NCBI GenBank assembly: GCA_964432875.1
Contig: CAYSPJ010000002.1
Coordinates: 1-64,000 of the forward strand
Direction: 5' to 3'
DNA length: 64,000 nt
Source of the DNA: JACJYE01 sp964432875
GTDB lineage: Bacteria; Bacteroidota; Bacteroidia; Chitinophagales; Saprospiraceae
Numbering within the stretch: position 1 is the first letter of the stretch; each line of letters opens with the position of its first letter. Position numbers and translations under genes: made by a program. The notes under the pieces were generated by a model. It searched no databases. It was not told where the DNA came from and worked only from the letters and a program-made list of their open reading frames with translations. Positions 6,592-15,119 of this stretch are shown piece after piece.

Positions 6592-8415
6592 TCACCGCCC
6601 CCCGCCATCATCATTACCAGCAGGGTTAATGGGGGCTGCTAGCGGGACAAAATAAGCGGGTTCAGGTAAGCGCACCGGTGCCAGTGGCGGCTCGTTGATT
6701 GCCGGGCAGCGCAGGATGCTCCGCACGGGGCGGATGGAGGTGCTCCCGAAACGTTGATTCTTCAAGTGGATATCCAGCGCCAGGTTGTAGGGCTGCATCT
6801 GATTGTGGTCAATCCAATCCAAGGGGAAGGTTTCCTGAGTTTCCAGGGTTACGTTGAACAGGCGGCGCTGGGCGTTGGGTTCTACTTTTACGATGCGGAC
6901 GTTTAGCTCTCTATTGCTGTTGCGCATCACCAGGTTGCCGAAGTAAGGGGCCAGGCTGAAATCGACTGGGTTGTAGCGGTCTTCGATTTCAACCGTAAAG
7001 GACCACTGGAAGGCAAAGCCCGCGCCTTCTTTCTTACTGAGGCTGAATTGCCCGCCTTCGATAGAGGCCACCGGATGGGCGCTGGTCTGGATCTCCTGAT
7101 TCATTTCAAAAGAAAGATATTCCCCTTGTACCGGATGCCTGCTGCGGATGCGATAGCGGACGTCTAATTTGCTGGGGCGGCTTTCTACCGGGCCATAAAA
7201 ATTGCTCGCCAGCGGCTTGCCAGTGACGGTGAAGCGGCAGCCGTTGGATCCGTTATCTCCTTGTTGGAAATATTCCGCTGAAAGGCTGGGCATGCCATCG
7301 TAAACGCCCGGTTGGATAGCCTCGATCAGCCAAAAATTGTTGGCCATGTTTTCGGGTATGCCTTCTACGATGAGGAAGTGTTTGTGCTCCATGCCTTCCA
7401 CCATGATGGGCAGGTCCTGAGTGTTTTGAAAGACTGGCTGGATGCTCGACATATAGCGCTGAATATCAGCAGGGGAGGGGAGGGGGGAGAATAGGACCTG
7501 CTTATCGTAAGGGTTGCTGAAGTCGTTGTAGATTAAAGTCTCCCAATCGGTGCCCAGAAAGGACATGCTGCTGCCTTTCCCACGGCTGAGGTTGGCTTTG
7601 AGATGGGCAGGCAAGGGAGCGTTGAGATTGAGGTTGCCTTCAGTCTCGATGCGGAAATTCTCCTCGGCAGAGGTCACGTTTTTAACCATGATGCCTTCAA
7701 ATTCGCGCAAGTAGTAGGCATTGTTGATATACTGCGGGTTTTCCTGGTAAAAAGTCCAAAGCTTCATCATCGCCTCGGTAGTGCGAGAGTCATTGGCCTG
7801 CAGCGCCAGGTGCAGCGGTGATAAGAAAGAGCCAGAAAGAGCCATGACCGAAGACTCGCGGCGGCTGTCCGTATCGATAGCGGCGCGGAAGCTGGCGTAG
7901 GGCGGCTCTAGCCCGGCATCGAGCGCGGCTTTGAGATAACCGCTACAAGTCTTATGTAAGATAAACGAGTCAAAGTTATCGTCGGGGTTGACGGCAAATT
8001 GCTGATATAAGCTATTGAGCCGGAAGATGCGGCTAGGGATGTAGCTGATTTCTTCAAAGGGCTTAAAGCGCTCCTCTCCGGCAAAGATGTAATAAAGCAA
8101 GCCGCCCCCACGAATGTCCGCCGTCTCAACCTTGGTGCGCAGTTCGCGTTTGCCCAGGAATTTGCTGATGTCCTGTGGGATATAGTCGCGCCGGTTGTTG
8201 GGCGTGCCGAAGCCGCAGTACTCGCAGTGTTTTTTAAAAGTCTTCTGCAAGGCATAGCCCAGGGAGGTGCGGGAGTAAACGCGCTCAGGTTGCCACTCGG
8301 CGCCGCGCTGGTCCTCGATCTTACGCTGAAAGCGGTCCAGCCGCTGGGCGTCGGCGGCTATGGATGACCCGGCCATGATATTCAAAAGGAGGAAGAGGCG
8401 TAAGTAGATTGACAT
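6592..8415 (-). CDS. Secreted protein of unknown function (607 aa)
   Basis: I do not recognise the family. The N terminus (MSIYLRLFLLLNIMAGSS...) looks like a signal peptide, so the protein is probably periplasmic or exported. A CEYCGFG cysteine pair lies near residue 60. A helical stretch containing SPLHLALQAND resembles a single ankyrin-like repeat, but no array is evident. The C-terminal half is rich in beta-type segments, and the last 40 residues are rich in proline and glycine. No type IX sorting domain is seen. It is transcribed divergently from the glycosyltransferase operon, and its stop lies about 115 bases from the heptamer/hairpin repeats. Confidence 0.7.
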   Translation of the reverse strand: MSIYLRLFLLLNIMAGSSIAADAQRLDRFQRKIEDQRGAEWQPERVYSRTSLGYALQKTFKKHCEYCGFGTPNNRRDYIPQDISKFLGKRELRTKVETADIRGGGLLYYIFAGEERFKPFEEISYIPSRIFRLNSLYQQFAVNPDDNFDSFILHKTCSGYLKAALDAGLEPPYASFRAAIDTDSRRESSVMALSGSFLSPLHLALQANDSRTTEAMMKLWTFYQENPQYINNAYYLREFEGIMVKNVTSAEENFRIETEGNLNLNAPLPAHLKANLSRGKGSSMSFLGTDWETLIYNDFSNPYDKQVLFSPLPSPADIQRYMSSIQPVFQNTQDLPIMVEGMEHKHFLIVEGIPENMANNFWLIEAIQPGVYDGMPSLSAEYFQQGDNGSNGCRFTVTGKPLASNFYGPVESRPSKLDVRYRIRSRHPVQGEYLSFEMNQEIQTSAHPVASIEGGQFSLSKKEGAGFAFQWSFTVEIEDRYNPVDFSLAPYFGNLVMRNSNRELNVRIVKVEPNAQRRLFNVTLETQETFPLDWIDHNQMQPYNLALDIHLKNQRFGSTSIRPVRSILRCPAINEPPLAPVRLPEPAYFVPLAAPINPAGNDDGGGR

Positions 8416-8606
8416 GTTTGAGTTTAATTTTACAGGCGGGGCAATTGCGCCTTATTTGCAAATCTTTTTTACCTTCATCCAACAACGCCAGGCAGGTAGG
8501 AAAACGTGTTAAGCCGAACAGATTTTTCTTTCACCTTGCCTGTGGCAGATTATCCGGTTCAGCTCGGGCATTCCTAAGCAGAAAACCCTATCTTGCGGGC
8601 AAAAAA

Positions 8607-9740
8607 GTGGAAAGCATCGTCCTTCTTTCTCCAGCCCATCCATTGAGAGGGGGCATCGCTTCATCTACAGAGCGACTTGCTCGGGAGTTGCAGCAGCATG
8701 GCCAGGCGGTGCGGATTAGCTCTTTCAGCCTGCAATATCCGGCCTTCCTCTTCCCTGGCAAGAGCCAATATGCCGACAGCCCCGCTCCCGAGGGGTTGGA
8801 TATCCGTGCAGAAATAAACTCCGTCAACCCGTTCAACTGGTGGAAAGTAGGGCGTCGGCTCCAGCGGGAAGCGCCCGATTTGATTATCGTGCGCTACTGG
8901 CTGCCTTTCATGGGGCCTTGCCTAGGCACGATCCTGCGTTTGGCCCGGCGCAATGGCCGCACCAAGGTCATTGCGCTGACCGATAATGCCATCCCACATG
9001 AAAAACGTCCGGGGGATCGTTTATTCACCCGTTATTTCATCGGCGCGGCCGATGGCTTCGTGGTCATGTCTCGTTCCGTAGGGCAAGATATCCGGCAGTT
9101 TACGGCAGACAAGCCAATAAGCTATATCCCGCATCCGGTTTACGACAACTACGGTGCACCGGCGGGGCGCGAGCAGTCCCTCCAACAATTGGGGCTGCCT
9201 GTGGAAAGCACCTATTTGCTATTCTTCGGTTTCATCCGGCATTACAAAGGCTTGAGCCTGTTACTAGAGGCGATGGCTCAGCCAGCGGTGCAAAGCCTGG
9301 GCTTAAAACTCATCGTCGCGGGCGAATTTTACGAAGATAAAGCGCCCTACCTGCAGCTCATCCAGGATTTGGGGTTGGAGGGGCAAGTTTACCTGTGCGA
9401 TGTGTACATCCCCGACGAGCAGGTGCGTTATTACTTCGGCGCGGCAGATTTGGTGGTGCAGCCTTATCGCTCAGCTACGCAGAGCGGCATCTCGCAGTTG
9501 GCTTACCACTTTGACAAACCGATGGTAGTGACCAGGGTAGGGGGGCTGCCAGAAATCGTGGCCCACGGCGAGGAGGGCTATGTGGTTGAGGTACAGCCCG
9601 GCGCTATCGCTGCAGCTATCGCCGATTTTTTTGTACAAAAACGCGCGGCAGCCATGAGTGCCCGGGTGCGCGAAGGCAAGCAGCGCTTTTCCTGGGAGAA
9701 TATGGCGAGCGGCATCAAAAAGCTTTACTCAGAATTATGA
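8607..9740 (+). CDS. Glycosyltransferase, GT4-like
   Basis: A 377-aa GT-B fold enzyme predicted to transfer a sugar from an activated donor onto a glycan or lipid acceptor at the cytoplasmic face. Support: the N-terminal SPAHPLRGGIASSTERL (donor/acceptor loop of GT4), PHPVYDNYG at mid-protein, FGFIRHYKGL opening the C domain, and the QPYRSATQSGISQLAY...GGLPEIV donor-binding segment. The frame stays open upstream to 8409, but that part lacks similarity and overlaps the divergent gene's start; the GTG at 8607 gives VESIVLLSPAHPL, which fits the family. The stop overlaps the next start (ATGA at 9737-9740), indicating translational coupling. Confidence 0.88.
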   Translation: MESIVLLSPAHPLRGGIASSTERLARELQQHGQAVRISSFSLQYPAFLFPGKSQYADSPAPEGLDIRAEINSVNPFNWWKVGRRLQREAPDLIIVRYWLPFMGPCLGTILRLARRNGRTKVIALTDNAIPHEKRPGDRLFTRYFIGAADGFVVMSRSVGQDIRQFTADKPISYIPHPVYDNYGAPAGREQSLQQLGLPVESTYLLFFGFIRHYKGLSLLLEAMAQPAVQSLGLKLIVAGEFYEDKAPYLQLIQDLGLEGQVYLCDVYIPDEQVRYYFGAADLVVQPYRSATQSGISQLAYHFDKPMVVTRVGGLPEIVAHGEEGYVVEVQPGAIAAAIADFFVQKRAAAMSARVREGKQRFSWENMASGIKKLYSEL

Positions 9741-10255
9741 AACGAGAGATATTGGATTATCAAGGCAGCGGCTATCCAGTGCGCAGCGTCGCAGGGCGGG
9801 TTGTCCTGATTGCCGGGCTAAGCTTGGGCCTGGCATTGCTAGCCATCGGGTACTTGACCAATGCGCTGGCTTTTATGGGGCATTGGTCATTGAAGCTGAA
9901 TGTCGCATTTATGCTTTTTCTGGTTTGGCTGTTGGCTAGCACGGGTGTCCGTACAGTCGATAAGCTGCTGAAGGAGGTTGAGGTCGGCTGGCTATTCCTG
10001 ACCGGGATGGGGGTGGGTTTGCTCGGGCATTTGTCTTCTGCTTTTGGCTTCTGGCTGTTGGCCAAGTATTCGGCAGAGAGCACATGGTCTTATTTTTTTT
10101 ACGTAGCGCCAGGCCTGCTGGCCAACCTGGCTGTCAGTGCGCTGGTTTCCACCCTGACGGTCATTAGCCTGCGGGTGAAGAGCCAGGTCTTGTCCATAGC
10201 GCTTAAAGCCTTGCTCTTTTTCTTCCTGGCTTTCCTGATTTATTTTTTAATGTAA
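9737..10255 (+). CDS. Integral membrane protein, unknown function (172 aa)
   Basis: About five hydrophobic helices follow a short polar N terminus (roughly residues 22-42, 52-70, 80-105, 118-145 and 150-172). No family motif is recognised. The start ATG overlaps the glycosyltransferase stop by four bases and gmhA follows after six bases, so it is part of a glycosyltransferase / membrane protein / gmhA / gmhB operon and may act in surface glycan assembly. That role is inferred from position only. Confidence 0.75.
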   Translation: MKREILDYQGSGYPVRSVAGRVVLIAGLSLGLALLAIGYLTNALAFMGHWSLKLNVAFMLFLVWLLASTGVRTVDKLLKEVEVGWLFLTGMGVGLLGHLSSAFGFWLLAKYSAESTWSYFFYVAPGLLANLAVSALVSTLTVISLRVKSQVLSIALKALLFFFLAFLIYFLM

Positions 10256-10261
10256 TGCCTT

Positions 10262-10840
10262 ATGTTCAACCAGATACAAGCGATAGTTGGGCAGAGCATC
10301 GCCACCAAGCAGGCTCTGCTGGCTGATGCAGCGCTGCTCGAGCATATTGAAGCCGTTGCCCTGGCTTGCATCGCTACCTTTCAGCGGGATGGTAAGGTGC
10401 TGTTTTGCGGCAATGGCGGCAGCGCTGCCGATGCCCAGCACCTGGCCGCCGAGTTTTCGGGGCGTTTCTACCTGGACCGCCCGCCCCTCTTCGCGGAAGC
10501 ACTGCACGTTAACACTTCTTTCTTAACTGCAGTGGCCAACGACTATGGCTACGAGGAGGCTTATGCCCGCCTCCTACGCGCTTTCGGGCGAAAAGGGGAT
10601 ATGCTTTTTGCAATCTCTACCTCCGGCAATTCGCCCAACATCCTCAAGGCTGCTAAAGCTGCCCGCGATCAGGGCATGATGGTAGTGGGGATGACCGGCC
10701 GGGCTGGTGGCCAGTTATCCCAGTTTTGCGATTTCCTCCTCAACGTCCCTTCGGCAGATACCCCCCGCATCCAGGAGTGCCATATCCTGATGGGGCATAT
10801 CATCTGCGAGCTGGTAGAACAAGAGTTGTTTAAGGGGTAG
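10262..10840 (+). CDS. gmhA: Sedoheptulose 7-phosphate isomerase
   Basis: A 192-aa SIS-domain enzyme that converts sedoheptulose 7-phosphate to D-glycero-D-manno-heptose 7-phosphate, the first step of heptose nucleotide synthesis for surface glycans. Support: the phosphate-binding segment GNGGSAADAQHLAAEFSGR (with the conserved Glu of AAEFSGR), STSGNSPNILKA, the TPRIQE motif, and QECHILMGH with the catalytic-type Glu/His pair. It sits directly before gmhB. No heptose kinase gene (hddA/hldE type) is present in this operon, so that step must be encoded elsewhere. Confidence 0.93.
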   Translation: MFNQIQAIVGQSIATKQALLADAALLEHIEAVALACIATFQRDGKVLFCGNGGSAADAQHLAAEFSGRFYLDRPPLFAEALHVNTSFLTAVANDYGYEEAYARLLRAFGRKGDMLFAISTSGNSPNILKAAKAARDQGMMVVGMTGRAGGQLSQFCDFLLNVPSADTPRIQECHILMGHIICELVEQELFKG

Positions 10841-10864
10841 GATTGCAGCGCTAATCAATCAAGG

Positions 10865-11446
10865 ATGAAACTTCCCTCGATATCAAAGGATTGGACGCTT
10901 TTTTTAGACCGCGACGGCGTGATCAACCGCCGCCTGCCTGGTGCCTACGTCTCTTCCTGGGCCGCATTTGAGTGGTTACCCGGCACTCTGGATGCCTTGG
11001 CTTTTTTCGCGGGCGCTTTCGGGCGCATCGTCGTGGTGACCAATCAGCAAGGCATCGGTAAAGGCTTGATGAGCGAGGCGGATCTCGCAATGATCCACCG
11101 CCTCATGCGCCAGGAGGCCGAAGCAGCAGGAGGGCGTATCGATGGGGTTTATTATTGTCCATCCTTGTCCTCTGCTGAGCCCAACTGCCGCAAGCCTGCC
11201 CCGGATATGGCCCTTCAGGCCCAACTCGATTTCCCGGAAATCGATTTCTCCCGCTCCCTAATGGTCGGCGATTCACTCTCAGATATGGCTTTTGGCCAGC
11301 GCCTGGGCATGCTCAACGTACTGGTGGCTACCAAAACGGATGAGGCAGCGGCCCTCGTTGCGGCACAAGCAGCAGGCTTGCACTGGGAGGCGCAGGTGGG
11401 CAGCTTGTATGAGCTGGCGGAGATTTTGAGGGGCGGCCCGGCTTGA
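10865..11446 (+). CDS. gmhB: HAD phosphatase, heptose 1,7-bisphosphate phosphatase type
   Basis: A 193-aa HAD-superfamily subclass III enzyme. The nucleophile motif is LDRDGVIN, with Asp15 and Asp17; motif II is VVTNQQGIGKG, and motif III is KPAPDM followed by VGDSLSDM. GmhB proteins carry a zinc loop with several cysteines and a histidine; here only YYCPS...PNC is visible, so the metal site is reduced or the enzyme is a related histidinol-phosphatase-like HAD. Position directly after gmhA supports removal of the C7 phosphate of heptose bisphosphate. It is the last gene of the operon and is followed by a heptamer repeat. Confidence 0.8.
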   Translation: MKLPSISKDWTLFLDRDGVINRRLPGAYVSSWAAFEWLPGTLDALAFFAGAFGRIVVVTNQQGIGKGLMSEADLAMIHRLMRQEAEAAGGRIDGVYYCPSLSSAEPNCRKPAPDMALQAQLDFPEIDFSRSLMVGDSLSDMAFGQRLGMLNVLVATKTDEAAALVAAQAAGLHWEAQVGSLYELAEILRGGPA

Positions 11447-11492
11447 TCTTTTTTCCTCGCCGGAGAGAGATGGGAGCGGGTCATGCCAGGTT

Positions 11493-11534
11493 GAACTCGC
11501 GGCTCGTGGCTGGCAGCTCGAAGCTCGCAACTAG
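11493..11534. repeat. Degenerate heptanucleotide array, word nAGCTCG
   Basis: Six consecutive 7-base units read GAACTCG, CGGCTCG, TGGCTGG, CAGCTCG, AAGCTCG and CAACTAG. The array lies about 47 bases after the gmhB stop. The period matches the other arrays in the window but the word differs. Confidence 0.65.
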
Positions 11535-11629
11535 CTACAGATTTGCTTTTTTGATGGCCATCCTCTTGCTTTTTTGCGCAAGTTGATGTAACTAGCATCA
11601 TTATTCAAAACCAACTTAACACAAGCGAC

Positions 11630-12037
11630 ATGAAAAAAGTGATTTTACCCGGTATCGTAGCGGGCATCGTGCTATTAGCCCTGAGTTATCTGGTGCTCTT
11701 CACGATTATCCGGCTGCTGCCTTCCATGGCAGAAGAGTATTACAACCCGATTTTCTGGCCGGGGGCCGACCGGGCTTTCCTGTTTTACTTCCACCCATTT
11801 ATCCTGGGCCTGGCGCTTTCCTGGCTATGGAACCGCTTCAAGCCGCTGCTACGATCATCTGGCTGGTTGCGGGGTATGGAGCTAGGCTTGGTTTACGCCC
11901 TGATCGCCACCCTCCCTTCCATGTGGATAACCTTCAGCGCTATCAGCGTTTCGCTGGTGATGGTAGCCTCCTGGCTCGTTTATGGGTGGGTACAGGCGAC
12001 CGTTGCAGGACTGGTTTTCAGTAAGATGAACCCATAG
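11630..12037 (+). CDS. Small integral membrane protein, unknown function (135 aa)
   Basis: Four predicted transmembrane helices (about residues 4-28, 46-66, 82-103 and 104-131) with few polar residues; no family motif is recognised. It stands alone between the gmhB repeat region and the convergent recQ gene, separated from the latter by a shared terminator. It could be a DUF-type Bacteroidetes membrane protein, but I cannot name one. Confidence 0.7.
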   Translation: MKKVILPGIVAGIVLLALSYLVLFTIIRLLPSMAEEYYNPIFWPGADRAFLFYFHPFILGLALSWLWNRFKPLLRSSGWLRGMELGLVYALIATLPSMWITFSAISVSLVMVASWLVYGWVQATVAGLVFSKMNP

Positions 12038-12038
12038 T

Positions 12039-12086
12039 TTTAGCGAGCAGTAGGCCGCCGCGGCAGGTTGCCTACTGCTCGCTAAA
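12039..12086. terminator. Bidirectional terminator between convergent genes
   Basis: A perfect 17-bp inverted repeat (12039-12055 and 12070-12086, read as TTTAGCGAGCAGTAGGC) encloses a 14-base loop. The right arm overlaps the last codons of recQ, whose stop is at 12072-12074; the left arm begins one base after the stop of the upstream gene. Confidence 0.8.
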
Positions 12087-13880
12087 CGTTGTGATAGCCT
12101 CGATAAAATAACTGCCATAGAGGTGCAGTTTCCGCTCCCCTACGCCTGATATATGCTTCATTTCTTCGTCATTGGTTGGCCGGGTGGCAGCCATCTCCTC
12201 CAGAGTGGCATCGCTAAAGACGATATAGGGAGGCAGGCCGCGCTCGCGAGCTAATTCCAGGCGTAGGAGCCGCAGCTTTTCGAAGAGCGCGTCGCGTACA
12301 CGCTCTGGTTTAGCGCTTTGTTTAGCCTGCGTCCTTTCCGCTTGCTGGCGTTCCCGGATGGTGGCAAAGCGGACCAACTGTACTTTCTCGCCATTGAAAA
12401 GCAGGCGTTGGCTAGCTGGCGTCAATTGTAAAGCGCCGTGCTGCTCATGAGCTATTTCGACATAGCCCAGGTTGAGCAACTGCAGCAGGTAGTGCTGCCA
12501 TTCCAAGAGCGGGATATCACGGCCGGCACCGTAAGTTTTGATTTGGTGGTAGCCGCGTTCATAAATCTCCTTTTTCCCAGAGCCGCGCAGCACGTCGATC
12601 AGGGTGGTCATCCCCACCTGCTGGCGCAGGCGGTGGATGGCAGAAAGGGCTTTTTGAGCAATGACGGTACCGTCGAAAGCACTGGGTGGGTTTTTACAGA
12701 CGTCGCAGTTGCCGCAATCCTCCTTGGCATCTTCGCCGAAATAGCTTAGCAGGATGCGGCGGCGGCAGCCCACCGCTTCGGCATATTGCTGCATGCGTTC
12801 CAGCTTAGCCAGTTTGAGGTCCAGCATTTCACCTTCATTTTTTTGGAGGATGTCCCTCAGCACCATAGTATCTTGGTAGCTATAAAAGAGCAAGGTATCC
12901 GCCTGAGCGCCATCTCGTCCAGCCCGGCCGATTTCCTGATAGTAACTTTCGATATTTTTGGGTAGGTTATAGTGGATTACCCAGCGCACATTGGATTTGT
13001 CGATCCCCATGCCAAAGGCGACAGTTGCGCAAATAATCTGCTGGCGGTCGTTGATAAAATCCTCCTGCACAGCAGCACGTTCATCAGCATCCATGCCGGC
13101 ATGGTAGAAGGAAGCGGCAATGCCTTTGGCTTGTAGTTTTTCCGCCAGCTCTTCGGTGCTGCGGCGGCTAAGGCAATAGATGATTCCGGGTTGCCTGGGG
13201 CGTTGCTTCAGGAAAGCGAGGATCTGCTCCAGCCGCCGCTGGCCGGGGCGCACCTCTAGGCTGAGGTTGGGGCGGTCAAAAGAAGCGATAAAAACTTCTG
13301 GCTGATTGAGCTGTAGTTGCCGGGCAATATCCCGGCGGGTTAGCTTGTCGGCTGTAGCGGTCAGAGCGATGATAGGGGTATGCGGGAACTCCCTTTTCAA
13401 AAAGCGCATCTGCGTGTATTCCGGCCGGAAGTCATGCCCCCAGGCAGAAATGCAGTGGGCTTCATCAATGGCAAATAAGCAGGGGCGGGCGCTTTTTAAC
13501 AGGGGCAGAAAATTTTGAGATACCAGCTTCTCGGGGGAGACGTAGAGCAGGTCGAGCTTGTTCTGCATCGCTTCCTCTTCTACCAGGCGCTGCCCCAGGT
13601 CATCCAGCGAGCTGTTGAGATAGGCAGCGTGTATGCCGTTAGCGCGCAAGCCTTCTACCTGGTCTTTCATTAAAGAGATTAGCGGGGAAACGACTATCGC
13701 CATGCCAGGCATAGTCACCGCCGGGATTTGATAGCAGATCGACTTGCCGCCGCCGGTGGGCATTAGCACCAGCGTATCCCGGCCTTCGTATACTTTGCTG
13801 ATGATCTCGGCCTGCATGGGTCGGAAATGATCATAACCAAAGTACTTCTTCAAGGCTTCTTGGGCGTTCGTCAGGTCCAT
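12072..13880 (-). CDS. recQ: ATP-dependent DNA helicase RecQ
   Basis: A 602-aa 3'-5' helicase acting in recombination and repair. Walker A is PTGGGKS (41-47), the DEAH box is DEAHCISAWGHD near residue 138, and motif VI is GRAGRDG. The RecQ-C-terminal zinc site is visible as CRRRILLSYFGE followed by CGNCDVC, then a winged-helix region and a C-terminal HRDC domain (roughly the last 80 residues). Length and domain order match the classical E. coli-type RecQ. The start at 13880 is supported by a consensus promoter at 13898-13928, which leaves a leader of only about 11 bases. Confidence 0.96.
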   Translation of the reverse strand: MDLTNAQEALKKYFGYDHFRPMQAEIISKVYEGRDTLVLMPTGGGKSICYQIPAVTMPGMAIVVSPLISLMKDQVEGLRANGIHAAYLNSSLDDLGQRLVEEEAMQNKLDLLYVSPEKLVSQNFLPLLKSARPCLFAIDEAHCISAWGHDFRPEYTQMRFLKREFPHTPIIALTATADKLTRRDIARQLQLNQPEVFIASFDRPNLSLEVRPGQRRLEQILAFLKQRPRQPGIIYCLSRRSTEELAEKLQAKGIAASFYHAGMDADERAAVQEDFINDRQQIICATVAFGMGIDKSNVRWVIHYNLPKNIESYYQEIGRAGRDGAQADTLLFYSYQDTMVLRDILQKNEGEMLDLKLAKLERMQQYAEAVGCRRRILLSYFGEDAKEDCGNCDVCKNPPSAFDGTVIAQKALSAIHRLRQQVGMTTLIDVLRGSGKKEIYERGYHQIKTYGAGRDIPLLEWQHYLLQLLNLGYVEIAHEQHGALQLTPASQRLLFNGEKVQLVRFATIRERQQAERTQAKQSAKPERVRDALFEKLRLLRLELARERGLPPYIVFSDATLEEMAATRPTNDEEMKHISGVGERKLHLYGSYFIEAITTFSEQ

Positions 13881-13897
13881 GTTGTTTTTTTTGACTC

Positions 13898-13928
13898 CAA
13901 AATTAAGCCTTTTTAACAGCCGTTCAAA
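13898..13928 (-). promoter_or_regulatory. recQ promoter (TTTG-N19-TAATTTTG)
   Basis: On the minus strand TTTG (13925-13928), 19 bases, TAATTTTG (13898-13905). It lies just upstream of the recQ ATG and implies that recQ does not depend on the RNA locus at 14045-14199. Confidence 0.7.
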
Positions 13929-14044
13929 ATCTGGAATGGGTATGTTTGGGTAATCTTGAGTAAGGGAAAGCTTAAGAATGAAGGGGCGTAGGAGATTAGA
14001 CCCGGGAAGCTGCTAGAGTGCTGACTTGGCGTCATACGGATACC

Positions 14045-14199
14045 AATAAATAACGAAGGGCTTTCCTACGAGAGGAAAGCCCATGGTTATAAACACGCTC
14101 TGATTAATACGAGTTAATCGCAATGTGTTTATGGCTTGGGGTTTTGTCTGCCTGCAGCATAGGAAAGGACGTATGAGTAATACGTATCTACACTGCTTG
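14045..14199 (-). ncRNA. Candidate structured small RNA (about 155 nt)
   Basis: This gene-free interval between recQ and an upstream lipoprotein has its own minus-strand promoter (14206-14236) and three hairpins. In transcript order these are: ACGTAT/ATACGT (14169-14185); a long hairpin at 14089-14132, with an 8-bp stem, a symmetric 5x5 internal loop, a 6-bp stem and a 6-base loop; and a perfect 10-bp GGGCTTTCCT stem at 14058-14082 followed by a T-rich tail (TTCGTTATTTATT), fitting a terminator. There is no ORF of note. Because recQ has a separate promoter, this is more likely an independent RNA than a recQ leader. The family is not identified. Confidence 0.55.
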
Positions 14200-14205
14200 A
14201 CGCGG

Positions 14206-14236
14206 CAAAGATAAGCCGTTAAACCCGCCCGAACAA
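14206..14236 (-). promoter_or_regulatory. Promoter of the candidate RNA (TTG-N20-TATCTTTG)
   Basis: On the minus strand TTG (14234-14236), 20 bases, then a perfect TATCTTTG -7 box (14206-14213). The upstream lipoprotein gene ends at 14266, so this promoter serves only the gene-free interval. Confidence 0.65.
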
Positions 14237-14265
14237 CCCCATAAAGATGTGGTTTAAGCTACAAC

Positions 14266-14982
14266 TTATTTACCTTTGAAAAGGATATCCCCATCAACGA
14301 CGGCATTGCCTTCCATGATGTCCAACAGCGATTGTTCGACGGTTACCGTTTTGCCATCCACTTTGGCGCCTTTAATCGTCGTTTTTTTGACTTTCCCCGG
14401 AAGATGATAGACCGAGACGTATTGGGCCGAGGCGAGGAACATTTTCATAAACTCACCTTCCTCACTAGCCAGGATCGAGTCTTCGGCTTGGGGCGCTGTG
14501 TTTCGGGTCAGTTTACCTTTGCTGAAGGCGAATAGGCCACTGGGCATAAACATGCCGGCACCGCCTGCCATTGGCCCGGCCGCTTGAGCCCCCCCTTGTT
14601 CATTAAACTCCTGGAAGAATTGGTCAATTTGCTTTACGTTTTCGAAGGGGAAGCTCATATTCATCATGAATACGCCATCGGCATCGCTCATTTTGATGCG
14701 CACGACAGCTTTGCTCATCATGCCTTTTACATCGGGCTGATCTTTAAGATATATAATGGTGTCGGTCTCGCCCAAGGGCAAAGAAGAGTCTATTTCGCCT
14801 TCTTTCATGGCTTCGTCCAGCATGCCCTTCATCATTGGGTTGCCAAAGAACTCGCTCATGTCAAAAGTGATATTGTATTTGCCAGAACCGTCTTTGTTGA
14901 GGTAGACTTCTTCCAGCGTTTCGATACACCCGGTCAGGAAAACCAGGCTGATGCCCAGTAACAGGAGGACTGTTTTTTTCAT
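14266..14982 (-). CDS. Lipoprotein of unknown function (238 aa)
   Basis: The signal peptide ends in a lipobox, FLTGC, with the acylated Cys near residue 19, so the mature protein is membrane anchored. It is followed by IETLEEVYLNKDGSGKY, a beta-strand-like opening seen in many Bacteroidetes lipoproteins of unknown role. The middle is Met-rich (MMKGMLDEAMKEG) and contains a Gly/Ala/Met-rich linker near 135-148. No enzymatic motif is found. It stands alone, transcribed toward the candidate RNA locus. Confidence 0.78.
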   Translation of the reverse strand: MKKTVLLLLGISLVFLTGCIETLEEVYLNKDGSGKYNITFDMSEFFGNPMMKGMLDEAMKEGEIDSSLPLGETDTIIYLKDQPDVKGMMSKAVVRIKMSDADGVFMMNMSFPFENVKQIDQFFQEFNEQGGAQAAGPMAGGAGMFMPSGLFAFSKGKLTRNTAPQAEDSILASEEGEFMKMFLASAQYVSVYHLPGKVKKTTIKGAKVDGKTVTVEQSLLDIMEGNAVVDGDILFKGK

Positions 14983-15119
14983 TGTTTATACTTGTTTCTT
15001 GAGTTTTAAAATCGAGCCAAGGTAAGGCTTAAACGCTAAATCGCCTAGATATGGGGCCTGACTTTTGAATAATTCAAAAAAAAACAGTCTTTGGCGTCAT
15101 GCTTCATCAGCCCAGCTAG

